This document shows, piece after piece, positions 13,246-22,600 of a stretch of 64,000 nucleotides of DNA. The position numbers and the translations under genes are program-made. The notes beneath the pieces are model-generated. The model searched no databases. It saw only the letters and a list, made by a program, of their open reading frames with translations, and was not told where the DNA came from. This DNA comes from Staphylococcus sp. IVB6181 (GTDB lineage Bacteria; Bacillota; Bacilli; Staphylococcales; Staphylococcaceae): positions 2,614,001 to 2,678,000 of the forward strand of contig NZ_CP095096.1 of NCBI RefSeq assembly GCF_025561445.1, in the 5' to 3' direction. Each line of letters opens with the position of its first letter. Position 1 is the stretch's first letter.

Positions 13246-14327
13246 GCTACTTGACTGTTACCATCAAGTACAGGTGCATGAATGATGTTTTCAGCACCTA
13301 CAATATCTCTATGACTTTTATAGCCGCAGTTGCAGCATTTGTATTCTCTGTCTTTTGCTTTATTTTTATGGCCGCACTTCGGACATTGCTGGCTTGTATA
13401 TTTAGGATCAACATATTCAACTTTAATACCTGCTAAGTTTGCCTTGTACTCAATGTATTTTGTTAATCTATAGAATGACCAATTACTTAATGAATGATTG
13501 TTTTTTCGACTTTTGCTGGTCTGTTTTCTGATGTTGGCCAATTTTTCTAATTTGATGATTCCTACATTATGTTGAATAGCAAAATCTACAATTTCTCTGC
13601 TGGCTTTATGGTCTTTGTCATTCATCCAGCGTTGTTCTTTATTTCGTGATTTTTTTATAGCATTCAGTTTTTTGGCTTTGCCTAATTTCTTGCGTCTGGT
13701 ATTGTGTTTGCGTCTTATATATTTATTTTCCCTGCCGTTGCCGACACACTTTACTTTATGGTCATCTGTACAGCATACCGCAGGTATTTTAACACCTAAA
13801 TCAACACCCATAGTCTTAATGCCTGCGGGTTGTTTAACAGGTGTTTCAACTGCAATTTGTGCGACATAGTCTGTTCCTTTTCGGGTGATACGCAACGTTC
13901 CTAATTTACCGGCTTTTTCAATTACATTTCTTTCGTAGTCCGAAATATGAGCTTTAATTTCAATTCTTTTAGACTTGCCCTTTACAATAAATGGAACGCT
14001 TATACTTGTATGATTGATGGTATAGTTTTGGTTATTCCATACAATAATAGGTCTTTTTAAAACAGGTATCTTTTGATATTGTGTTTTCTTAGCTCGTTTA
14101 AAAACTGACTTAGCATCTCTGATTGCTTGATTCTTGACACTGCTGTTTAAAGGTACATGAATATGCTTGGTGGTTTTCTTTGATTGTGTCTGTACTTCAA
14201 CCATTTCAGCAACGAGTGTATTAACGGTGTCAATATATAAGCGTGATGATTGTTGGATTAATTCTAGTTGTTTTTTGTTAGGTTCTAATTTGATTTTAAC
14301 TGTCATTGCTTGGCTCAAAGTTGTCAC
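13242..14327 (-). CDS. tnpB: RNA-guided nuclease TnpB (IS605 accessory protein)
   Basis: TnpB is the ancestor-type relative of Cas12 and cuts DNA under guidance of an RNA from the element's right end. The 361 residues include an N-terminal wedge region and a split RuvC nuclease with all three acidic residues: Asp176 (MGVDLGV), Glu261 (IKLEKLA) and Asp341 (SHRDIVGAEN). A CxxC...CxxC zinc finger (Cys315, Cys318, Cys331/332, Cys334) is present. The nuclease therefore looks active. The GTG start overlaps the tnpA stop (GGTGA), giving translational coupling. An internal ATG seven codons later is an alternative. Confidence 0.9.
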   Translation of the reverse strand: MTTLSQAMTVKIKLEPNKKQLELIQQSSRLYIDTVNTLVAEMVEVQTQSKKTTKHIHVPLNSSVKNQAIRDAKSVFKRAKKTQYQKIPVLKRPIIVWNNQNYTINHTSISVPFIVKGKSKRIEIKAHISDYERNVIEKAGKLGTLRITRKGTDYVAQIAVETPVKQPAGIKTMGVDLGVKIPAVCCTDDHKVKCVGNGRENKYIRRKHNTRRKKLGKAKKLNAIKKSRNKEQRWMNDKDHKASREIVDFAIQHNVGIIKLEKLANIRKQTSKSRKNNHSLSNWSFYRLTKYIEYKANLAGIKVEYVDPKYTSQQCPKCGHKNKAKDREYKCCNCGYKSHRDIVGAENIIHAPVLDGNSQVA

Positions 14328-14722
14328 CTTTTTCTTTGGTTTTCTACATACTGCTTGATTGTTTCGCTAGAAACATTTCCTGCCGTTGATACAAAATAAC
14401 TTCTCGTCCATAGATTAGGCATTGCGTTAAGCTCTTTAAACTCCTCTCTTAATATTCTTCCAGTTCCTCCTTTGATTTTTGCCATAATATCTGACGGACT
14501 ATAAGTTGGAAGCGCATTTAAAAATAAATGGCAATGATCTTTATCCGTTTCTACCGCCAATATTTTAAAATCATGCTTGCTCGCTATTTCGTTTATCAGC
14601 GCTTTAAATCTATGATCTAATCTTGCATTCAGAAATATTTTCCTTCTATATCTTGGGCAAAATACAAAATGATACTGGATTAGACTTACAGTTGTTTTTG
14701 TTCTTCTATAATTATTTTCCAT
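14324..14722 (-). CDS. tnpA: IS200/IS605 transposase TnpA (Y1 HUH)
   Basis: This single-strand DNA transposase has 132 residues, the normal size. The HUH metal site is H63-C-H65 (KDHCHLFLNA) and the nucleophilic tyrosine is Tyr125 (TIKQYVENQ). It would act as a dimer that recognises the subterminal hairpins and inserts the element as a circle 3' of a short target. It begins the tnpA-tnpB transcript, with TATAAT-like sequence just upstream in the left end. No inactivating change is visible. Confidence 0.92.
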   Translation of the reverse strand: MENNYRRTKTTVSLIQYHFVFCPRYRRKIFLNARLDHRFKALINEIASKHDFKILAVETDKDHCHLFLNALPTYSPSDIMAKIKGGTGRILREEFKELNAMPNLWTRSYFVSTAGNVSSETIKQYVENQRKR

Positions 14723-14906
14723 GATGCTATTATACCATATATTCGTATTTTCACCCCTTAAATAAACGAGGTTTTAAATCTATATCATCGCTTTCATCCC
14801 ACGATTGAAATCGTGGGCTTTCTCGCTTCCTAAATCTGTAAATACACAGTAAATATTGAGTTTCAAACAGAACGGCGCCATGCATTTTACACGATTTTAT
14901 TGAGAT

Positions 14907-15629
14907 TTATCTTCTTGAGAAATCCACAAATCTAAACTCTGTCGCAATGTGTTTTGCGATATTGTATTGAAATTTTGTGGTGTCTTTCAAATGTACAACA
15001 CCTCTTACAGTGGCTGTATAAGGTGGATTAACATCTCCAAATGCTTCATATTCCGAGTCTCCAAATGCTTCAAAAGTTATAGCTTTGCTAGAGTAGCTGA
15101 TTTCAAGTCCAAGTTGGCGTTCAATATAATCGTATAGCGAATCGAGTGCAATGCTTTCATTTAGACCCGGTACAATGGCAGCTGACAGATAGTCTTCATC
15201 AATAATTTTGACACGTCCATCCATTTTACGATAGCGCACAAGATGCCATAGTGTTTCATGACTTTTTAAATCTAATGCTTGCTGCACATCAGGTACTTCA
15301 TGCGCTTTTAAAGTTTCCAGCAGCTTCACTTCTGTTTCAAGTACTATTCCTAAATTCTCTTGTACTTCTTTGAAGCTGGTTAATTTAGAAAACGGAAACT
15401 CTTTGACACCTTGATAAATCACAATCGAACCTTTGCCGCGTATCTTCTGAATCATACCTTCGCTTACAAGTAAATTTAATGCACGTCGTACCGTTTCACG
15501 TGAAGCATGGTACTTCTCCACTAATTCATGCTCAGAAGGTAATTGATCGCCATAACTCAATTGCATATTTACGATTTGTGCTTTTAATTCATCATAAATC
15601 TTTGTGAATTTCTTAGGTTTCGTAATCAT
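14907..15629 (-). CDS. treR: Trehalose operon repressor TreR (GntR/HutC family)
   Basis: This GntR-family repressor of about 240 residues senses trehalose-6-phosphate. The winged helix-turn-helix (KIYDELKAQIV..LPSEHELVEKYHASRETVRRALNLLVSEG) covers about residues 9-65, and a UTRA effector domain follows. I choose the ATG at 15629: it fits the start of known TreR proteins and has GAGTGAGAG ahead, while the frame could also open at a GTG at 15638. It is the last gene of treP-treC-treR, 17 bp behind treC. A 16-bp palindrome in the treP promoter is its likely operator. Confidence 0.88.
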   Translation of the reverse strand: MITKPKKFTKIYDELKAQIVNMQLSYGDQLPSEHELVEKYHASRETVRRALNLLVSEGMIQKIRGKGSIVIYQGVKEFPFSKLTSFKEVQENLGIVLETEVKLLETLKAHEVPDVQQALDLKSHETLWHLVRYRKMDGRVKIIDEDYLSAAIVPGLNESIALDSLYDYIERQLGLEISYSSKAITFEAFGDSEYEAFGDVNPPYTATVRGVVHLKDTTKFQYNIAKHIATEFRFVDFSRR

Positions 15630-15646
15630 AACTCTCACTCTATTCT

Positions 15647-17290
15647 TTAATCGTTATTCGCAATCACAATAGCACCATAGCCTTCAATCTCGCCATTTGT
15701 GATTGAACCGCGTTCTATTATCACTTTACCTTCAGTATACAGGTCTTTAGGCAATGTGACTGCATCTTTACTAAAGTTCGCAATCACTAACCAAGTTTCA
15801 CCTTGATACGAACGTTGATAAATCATCAAGTTCGGATCTTCCATATACATAGGTGTAATCGCTCCATAAGTAATAATATCATGTTCATGACGCAAGCGAA
15901 TTAATTCGCGATAGGTTTGTAAGATAGAATGTTCATTTTCTATATCATCTTCAACATTGATATGGCGATAATTCTCTGGAATATCTATCCATGGTGTACC
16001 ACTTGTAAATCCAGCATTTTCACCTGCTGTCCATTGCATCGGCGTACGTGAATTATCACGAGATTTCTGTGCTAAAATCTGCATGATTTTCGCTTCATCA
16101 TATCCTTTGTCTTTTAAATTCTGATAGGCATTCAATGATTCTACATCACGATATTGATCAATGTGTGTAAAGTGCGGGTTTGTCATTCCGATTTCTTCAC
16201 CTTGATAAATATATGGAGTCCCTTGAAGCATGTGTAATGCTACTACTAACATTTTCGCACTCTTTTGACGCAATTCTTCCGTTGAATCATCTCCAAAACG
16301 AGAAACAACACGCGGTTGGTCATGGTTGCACCAGAAAATCGCATTCCAGCCATTGCCTTCATAGATACCGAGCTGCCATTCCATTAAAATACGTTTCAAT
16401 GCGATAAAATCGAAATCTGCTAATGTCCATTTTTCTCCATCTTCATAATCAACCTTTAAATGATGGAAGTTGAAAACACTGCTCAACTCTTCGCGTTTCG
16501 GATTTGTATATTTAATACAATTATCAATCGTTGTGGAAGACATTTCTCCGACCGTCATCAAGTCTTTGCCTCCGAATGTATTGCGGTTCATTTCATGAAT
16601 AAATTCATGCACACGCGGGCCGTCTGTATAAAACTCTTTACCGATTTTATCCGAATCTTTAAATTCACCTTTTGAAATCAAATTGATAACATCAAAACGG
16701 AACCCATCTACTCCGAAGTCTATCCAGTAATTGATCATGTCATAAAGGGCTTCTCGTACTTTAGGATTTTCCCAGTTTAAATCCGCTTGAGTAACGTCAA
16801 ACAGATGCAAGTAGTATTCATCCGTCGCTTCATCATATTTCCATGCATTGCCTCCGAATTTTGATTCCCAGTTTGTCGGCGGCACGCCTTCTTTTGCGGA
16901 CTTACGGAAGAAGTAATAATCTCTATAAGGATTGTCTTTTGAGGAGATTGCTTCTTTAAACCATTCATGTTCTGTAGAAGTATGGTTAATCACAATATCC
17001 ATCATTACTTTCAAATTGTGATCATGTGCTGTATCTAATAAGCGTTTTAAATCTTCTTTTGTGCCGAATGCTTCATTTACATTATAGTAATCACTGATAT
17101 CATAACCATTATCATTCATTGGAGAACGATAAACCGGTGTGAGCCATAGATAATCAACACCTAAATATTCAAGGTAATCCATTTTTTCAATAATCCCATT
17201 TAAATCCCCTGCACCATTACCTGTCGTGTCGTTAAATGATTTAGGATAAATTTGATAGACCACTGATTTCCTTATATCTTGTTTCTTCAT
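15647..17290 (-). CDS. treC: Trehalose-6-phosphate hydrolase (GH13)
   Basis: The enzyme splits imported trehalose-6-phosphate into glucose and glucose-6-phosphate in the cytoplasm. The 547-residue protein is a complete GH13 alpha-glucosidase. The start SVVYQIYPKSFNDTTGNGAGDLNGI is typical of TreC/oligo-1,6-glucosidase. The nucleophile is Asp200 (GFRFDVIN), the acid/base Glu249 (VGEMSS) and the third acid Asp324 (CNHDQPR). It follows treP after a short gap that contains a hairpin, and precedes treR. Confidence 0.95.
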   Translation of the reverse strand: MKKQDIRKSVVYQIYPKSFNDTTGNGAGDLNGIIEKMDYLEYLGVDYLWLTPVYRSPMNDNGYDISDYYNVNEAFGTKEDLKRLLDTAHDHNLKVMMDIVINHTSTEHEWFKEAISSKDNPYRDYYFFRKSAKEGVPPTNWESKFGGNAWKYDEATDEYYLHLFDVTQADLNWENPKVREALYDMINYWIDFGVDGFRFDVINLISKGEFKDSDKIGKEFYTDGPRVHEFIHEMNRNTFGGKDLMTVGEMSSTTIDNCIKYTNPKREELSSVFNFHHLKVDYEDGEKWTLADFDFIALKRILMEWQLGIYEGNGWNAIFWCNHDQPRVVSRFGDDSTEELRQKSAKMLVVALHMLQGTPYIYQGEEIGMTNPHFTHIDQYRDVESLNAYQNLKDKGYDEAKIMQILAQKSRDNSRTPMQWTAGENAGFTSGTPWIDIPENYRHINVEDDIENEHSILQTYRELIRLRHEHDIITYGAITPMYMEDPNLMIYQRSYQGETWLVIANFSKDAVTLPKDLYTEGKVIIERGSITNGEIEGYGAIVIANND

Positions 17291-17322
17291 AAAATGACCA
17301 CCTTTACCTTTCTATTATTAAA

Positions 17323-17356
17323 AAAACAGAACACCCTCTGCACGATGTTCTGTTTT
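17323..17356 (-). terminator. Intra-operon hairpin between treP and treC
   Basis: A perfect 11-bp stem (17323-17333 / 17346-17356) with a minus-strand T run lies behind treP. It probably lowers downstream transcription rather than ending it fully, since treC and treR follow without an obvious strong promoter. Confidence 0.7.
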
Positions 17357-17403
17357 ATACTTTTCATCACTTTCATGGTTAGCTTGCGTTGCTATGCTTA
17401 AAT

Positions 17404-18840
17404 TTAGTCTACCATTTCTTTTGCTTTGTTTTTCGCAAACTTAGAGAAAACTACTGTTAAAATTGCCGGCACGATAACTGCAATTACTGTACAAATACCG
17501 TAGATAATCCAATATTCTTTTTGAATCGAAATGATTGCGGGCACACCGCCGACACCAACGTTACCTAAGACTTTGCCGGCACCGATAAATGCCCCTAATA
17601 CACCTGAAGTAAGGATAGCTGCGACGAATGGATATTTCAACGGAATATTCACACCGAACATTGCCGGTTCAGTGACACCTAATAAGCCGGAAATACCAGA
17701 AGTCATCGCAAGTCCTTCTTCTTTTGCCATTTTACGACGTTTATAGACATACCAAGCACCGAAGGCTGCTGAACCTTGGCAGATATTTGAAATTGCAAGA
17801 ATCGGCCATAAGTAAGTACCTTTTAAGCTTGAACCCATTAATTGGAAGTCTACTGCTAAGAACATATGATGCAGACCTGTAATAACAAGCGGCGCATAGA
17901 ATAAACCGTAAATTGCGCCTCCTAACCAACCTGCATGTTCGAATAGGAATGTTACAACGTTAGTAATACCTGTACCGACCCACAATGCAATAGGTCCAAT
18001 CACTAAGAATGCTAGGAACCCTGTCACAAGCAATGCGATAGGTCCTACGACTAGCATCTTAATCGAATCATGTACGACTTTGTTTAAAGTTTTTTCAATT
18101 TGTGCTAAAACGTAAGACGCTAATAATACCGGTAAAACTTGTCCTTGATAGTTCAACTGTTTAATATCTAAACCGAAAATATGCCATACCGGAATCTTTG
18201 ATCCTTCATTCAATGAATACTGAGAGATTAACTGCGGATGCATTAACACAAGTCCTAATACTAACCCGAGTACTGGATTTCCACCGAACACACGCATACT
18301 GCTCCAACCAATTAATGCCGGCAAGAAGATAAATGCCGTTGTCGCAATGACATTGACAATATCTGCGAAGTCAGCCATTTGCGGGAATTGTTCCACTAAT
18401 GGTTTAGAACCGAATAAATCTTTCATCGTTAAGACATTATAAATCCCCATTAAAAGACCCGCTGTCACGATGGCAGGTAAAATCGGAATAAAGATATCTC
18501 CTAATAATTTCACAAGACGCTGGATTGGATTTCCTTTTTGCGCCGCTGCAGCTTTTACATCATCTTTAGAAGCTTCATCTTTTCCGATATCATCCATAAA
18601 ACGTTTGTATACCTCATCTACAGTACCTGGTCCAATTACAATTTGGTACTGATGATCCGCTTTGAATTGCCCTTTAACCAGCGGATTGTCATCTAATTCA
18701 TCTTTATTAACCTTATTGTCGTCCTTTAATACTAAACGTAATCGTGTGACACAATGCGTTGCAGTATCTACGTTTTCTGCGCCGCCGATTGCTTTTACTA
18801 TCGCTTTTACATCTTTATCTTTAACAGCCATCTTACTCAC
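17404..18840 (-). CDS. treP: PTS trehalose transporter subunit IIBC
   Basis: This membrane permease of the phosphotransferase system imports trehalose as trehalose-6-phosphate. The 478 residues carry an N-terminal IIB domain with the phosphorylated Cys30 (ATHCVTRLR), followed by a linker and a IIC domain of about ten membrane helices starting near residue 105. No IIA domain is fused, so a glucose-type IIA from elsewhere must supply phosphate. It is the first gene of the tre operon, and its promoter carries an operator and a cre-like site. Confidence 0.95.
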   Translation of the reverse strand: MSKMAVKDKDVKAIVKAIGGAENVDTATHCVTRLRLVLKDDNKVNKDELDDNPLVKGQFKADHQYQIVIGPGTVDEVYKRFMDDIGKDEASKDDVKAAAAQKGNPIQRLVKLLGDIFIPILPAIVTAGLLMGIYNVLTMKDLFGSKPLVEQFPQMADFADIVNVIATTAFIFLPALIGWSSMRVFGGNPVLGLVLGLVLMHPQLISQYSLNEGSKIPVWHIFGLDIKQLNYQGQVLPVLLASYVLAQIEKTLNKVVHDSIKMLVVGPIALLVTGFLAFLVIGPIALWVGTGITNVVTFLFEHAGWLGGAIYGLFYAPLVITGLHHMFLAVDFQLMGSSLKGTYLWPILAISNICQGSAAFGAWYVYKRRKMAKEEGLAMTSGISGLLGVTEPAMFGVNIPLKYPFVAAILTSGVLGAFIGAGKVLGNVGVGGVPAIISIQKEYWIIYGICTVIAVIVPAILTVVFSKFAKNKAKEMVD

Positions 18841-18865
18841 TCCCTCGTTTTTCTTGTTTGAATTT

Positions 18866-18902
18866 ATTATACTTGTCTAGACAAGTTATGTAAAGGCTTT
18901 CA
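18866..18902 (-). promoter_or_regulatory. treP promoter with TreR operator and cre-like site
   Basis: On the minus strand TTTACA (18894-18889) and TATAAT (18871-18866) are spaced 17 bp apart. The spacer is almost filled by a perfect 16-bp palindrome ACTTGTCTAGACAAGT (18871-18886), the likely TreR operator. A CcpA site, TGAAAGCCTTTACA (18902-18889), matches the cre consensus at 13 of 14 positions and overlaps the -35 box. This layout predicts repression by TreR and by glucose. Confidence 0.8.
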
Positions 18903-18969
18903 TTTAAATTAATACTTTCTTATACATATTCATACAGCATTCAAATACTTAAAGGGGATACGCAGACAA

Positions 18970-19006
18970 ATAAAAAACGACAACCTTATTAAAGATTATC
19001 GTTATA
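18970..19006 (-). terminator. Terminator behind the VOC gene
   Basis: An imperfect hairpin (ACGATAATCTTT pairing with AAGGTTGTCGT) is followed on the minus strand by a T run. It lies just behind the VOC gene stop. Confidence 0.65.
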
Positions 19007-19020
19007 AATCAAATGCTATT

Positions 19021-19413
19021 TTATTGTTCATGACGTTCAACAATTTGAATCAAATTACCGCAAGTATCATCAAATATCGCAAATTTCACATTACCATATT
19101 CCATCGGTGCCATTGTGAAACCTACTCCTTGTTCTTTAAGGTTTTGGTATGTAGCTTGTACATCTTCTACGTCTAATAACGCACACGGAATACCTTCTTT
19201 TTTCAAGCCTTCTTGATAATTTTTCGCAATTTCATGTTCATTCGGCTCTAACAATAGTTCAGAGCCGTTAGGTTCTTCTTTAGACACAACAGTCAACCAG
19301 CGATATTCACCAGCAGGTTCATCAGATTTCTTCTCAAATCCTAATACTTCTGTATAAAACTTTAATGCATGATCTTGATCATCCACAAAAATACTTGTCA
19401 CTTTTATTTTCAT
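19021..19413 (-). CDS. VOC family (glyoxalase/bleomycin-resistance fold) protein
   Basis: This single VOC module has 130 residues: MKIKVTSIFVDDQDHALKFYTEVLGFEKK at the start and NLIQIVERH with the metal-type Glu-containing strand at the end. The usual first His is replaced by a Ser/Phe context (TSIFVDD), so a metal-dependent enzyme activity is uncertain. The substrate is unknown. The start has an AGGAGGTAAC ribosome binding site. It occupies the place where the rest of gltD would be expected in related species. Confidence 0.8.
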   Translation of the reverse strand: MKIKVTSIFVDDQDHALKFYTEVLGFEKKSDEPAGEYRWLTVVSKEEPNGSELLLEPNEHEIAKNYQEGLKKEGIPCALLDVEDVQATYQNLKEQGVGFTMAPMEYGNVKFAIFDDTCGNLIQIVERHEQ

Positions 19414-19559
19414 TTCTGTTACCTCCTGATAGGAATAATTAGTTGTTCCTTTAATGGTGCTTAAATAAACCTGTTTGGCTCAGTTTGTGTTTGCTGTCAA
19501 TATAATTCAACTTTCAGCTGAAATTATCAAATAAAAACTAAAAAGGCAATCACTCAACA

Positions 19560-19617
19560 TGATATGCTCCCCCTATAGTAGACACTAAAAAAACAAAACT
19601 ATAGGGGGAGCATATCA
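19560..19617. mobile_element. 58-bp palindromic remnant of an IS end
   Basis: A perfect 20-bp inverted repeat (19560-19579 / 19598-19617) with an 18-bp loop cuts into gltD. The outer sequence TGATATGCTCCCCC and an inner inverted copy mirror the left end of the intact IS3-family element at 27367, where the terminal repeat is likewise repeated in inverse just inside the end. No transposase frame remains. I read it as the left end of an otherwise deleted IS; a small MITE is the alternative. Confidence 0.6.
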
Positions 19618-19671
19618 AAGTTCCGGCAGTGCTTGTTTGTCGTATTTCATAAAACCTTTAAATTCACCCAT
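19615..19671 (-). pseudogene. gltD: Glutamate synthase small subunit, truncated stump
   Basis: Only 18 codons remain: MGEFKGFMKYDKQALPEL, then a TGA supplied by the palindromic IS remnant. The sequence and the position, 24 bp behind gltB with an RBS (AGGAGTGTTTAG), identify it as the start of gltD. The cysteine clusters, FAD and NADPH domains (about 470 residues) are gone. I found no further gltD fragment up to the VOC gene. Confidence 0.85.
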
Positions 19672-19694
19672 ATCTAAACACTCCTTCTGTTTCG

Positions 19695-22600
19695 TTAATA
19701 TACTACTGAGAATGGTCCTTCTACTTCGGATGCTTTACGTTCATCATAAAATGCATTCAAAATTGCTTCGGATTGATTATGCGTTTTGCGTTCTTGCGCT
19801 TCGATTTTATGCATCATTAACTTAAAGTCTTTCGGAATAACTTTGACTACTTTTTGAGCAACATTATCAAAGTCCGCTAAGACTGCTTTTGCTTTTTTAC
19901 TGTCTGTGTATCTTACATGTTCTTCTAACATGTCTTTGATTACTTCGAATTCTTCTGGTTCAGAAATCGTGTCAAAATCAAGTGTTGGAAGTGCGTAATA
20001 AGATTTAAAGTGTTCTACATCCTCTGGGAAGATATAAGCAACACCGCCGCTCATACCTTGACCAAAGTTGTCTCCAACATTGCCTAATACAATGACACGT
20101 CCGCCGGTCATGTACTCTAATCCGTGGTTGCCGATACCTTCAACGACTGCATGCACACCGCTGTTTCTGATACAGAAACGTTCACCGGCATAACCGTTGA
20201 TAAATGCTTTACCAGCTGTCGCACCGTAGAAGCACACGTTACCAGCAATAATATTTTCTTCTCGTTCTTCGTTTGGCGCGTTGATGATGATCTTGCCGCC
20301 GGATAAACCTTTACCGACATAGTCGTTTGCATCACCTGTATGGTGAATAGTTAATCCTGAAGGTGTAAATGCACCAACGCTTTGGCCTGCATGGCCTGTA
20401 GTTTCAACATAGATTGTATCTTCGGGTAAACCTTCCGCTGCATGTGCACGCGTAATCAAACTGCCCGCAGTAACGCCGACATCACGCTGTTCGTTGCACA
20501 AATTGTATGTCCCTTTAAATTGAGTGCCTGCTTCAATTGCTGCTTTAGCGTCAGGTATCAGTTCTGTCTGGTCGAAACCTTTTTCCAAGTGATGCAATTG
20601 TTCGATTTGTTTAAACTTAGGTCCTTCTTCTTGATGAAGCAGCGGCGCAACATCTAGTGCACGCGCTTTATCATTTTCAATAGAAGCATTTGCTTCTAAT
20701 AAATCTGTTCGGCCGATTAATTCTTCGACTGAACGCAAACCAAGTTCAGCTAAGACTTCACGTAATTCTTGCGCGATAAAGTGCATAAAGTTCACAACGT
20801 GATGTGCACGACCGTTAAAGAGTTTACGCAAATCTTCATTTTGTGTCGCCACGCCGACAGGACATGTATCTTTGTGACACACACGCATCATGACACAGCC
20901 TAAAACTACAAGCGGTGCAGTCGCAAAACCAAATTCTTCTGCACCTAATGCACATGCATAGGCAACATCGTGTCCAGTTAATAATTTACCGTCCGTTTCT
21001 AAACGAATACGTGAACGTAAATCATTCATCATTAATGTTTGATGCGTTTCTGCTAGACCGATTTCCCAAGGCAGTCCAGCATGTTGGATACTCGTTTTAG
21101 GTGAAGCACCTGTACCGCCGTCATAACCGCTGATAACGATTTTATCGGCAAAGGCTTTTGCAACACCTGCTGCGATTGTTCCGACACCGCTTTTAGATAC
21201 TAATTTTACTGCGATATTCGCTTCTGGATTAGCATTCTTCAAGTCATGTATCAATTGCGCTAAATCTTCAATTGAATAAATGTCGTGGTGAGGCGGCGGC
21301 GAAATCAATCCGATACCCGGTGTTGAACCACGCACCTCAGCAATCCATGGATAGACTTTTTTACCTGGCAGCTGTCCGCCTTCCCCCGGTTTAGCGCCTT
21401 GTGCTACTTTAATTTGAATTTCAGTAGCGTGTTGCAAGTAATTGCTTGTTACTCCGAAGCGACCAGATGCGACTTGTTTAATCATACTTGTGTAGTCTTC
21501 TCCTTTTGAACCTCTGATATAACGTTCAGGGTTTTCTCCGCCTTCACCGCTGTTGCTTTTACCGCCGATCAAGTTCATCGCTTCTGCTAAAGTTTTATGC
21601 GCTTCGGCAGAAATAGAACCATAACTCATCGCACCTGTGTTAAAGCGATGTACGATGTCTTCGATAGGTTCAACAGCATCAATACTGATTGGTGTGCGTT
21701 TTTTGAATTGCATTAAATGACGGATACGATCTGTACGATGATCGTTCACTGTTTTCGAATATTCTTTAAACATGTCATAGTCGTTTTCACGACACGCATG
21801 TTGCAACAACCTAATGGTAGTTGGGTTGAAAGCATGGTATTGACCTTGTTGACGCCATTGGAAAGTACTGCCTGATTCCAAGTGTGCTTCTTTGCGTCCT
21901 TGACGTTTCTTGTTTTCTTCATCGATCATTCCAATACTTAAACCAGATAATTTAGATTGTGTACCTGTAAAGTATTTATCGATGACATCATGAGATAAAC
22001 CAACCGCTTCAAAGATTTGTGCCCCTTGATAACTTTGAACTGTTGAGATACCCATCTTAGACATGACTTTGATAACACCTTCAGCTAATACATCTGTATA
22101 AGTTTTGACTTGTACTTCTGCTGGTCCCGGCAATTCGCCTTGTTCCACAAGTGTCGCAATCGTTTCTTGTGCTAAATAAGGTACCACAGCGTTAGCACCG
22201 TAACCTAATAGACATGCAACATGATGTACTTCGCGAATTTCTCCGCCTTTAGCAACCAAACTTGTTTCCTGTCTTAAATCTTCTGTGATTAATGCTTGGT
22301 GCAAGTAGCTGACTGCTAATAAAATCGGCATTGCATAGCCCGGCTCTGATTTTAAACTGCTGTCATCCAACACTAAAATATCGTAACCTTGCTTAACTGC
22401 TTCTACCGCTTTTTCTCTTAACACTTCAAGTGCATCTTCTAAACTGCCGCTGTATACCGTAGATAAATGTTTGGCTCTGAATGGTCCGTTTTCTGCTACT
22501 TTTAATTGCGCTTCAGTCAATACTGGATGTTTAAGCTGCAGACGGTTCAAAGCATCTGTATCCGGCAATAACAAGTTGCCTTCTTTACCTAGATAAGATA

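Larger units (their letters stand above)
13110..14825 (-). mobile_element. IS200/IS605-family element with tnpA and tnpB
   Basis: This single-strand transposon is about 1.7 kb. Its transposase gene tnpA is followed by tnpB in the same orientation. Subterminal hairpins mark both ends: CCCACGAT-TGAA-ATCGTGGG (14798-14817) at the left end and TCCCAC..GTGGGA (13122-13143) at the right end. There are no inverted terminal repeats or target duplications, as is normal for the family. The exact borders cannot be fixed from one copy. It lies directly upstream of SRP RNA, between ffs and treR. Confidence 0.85.
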
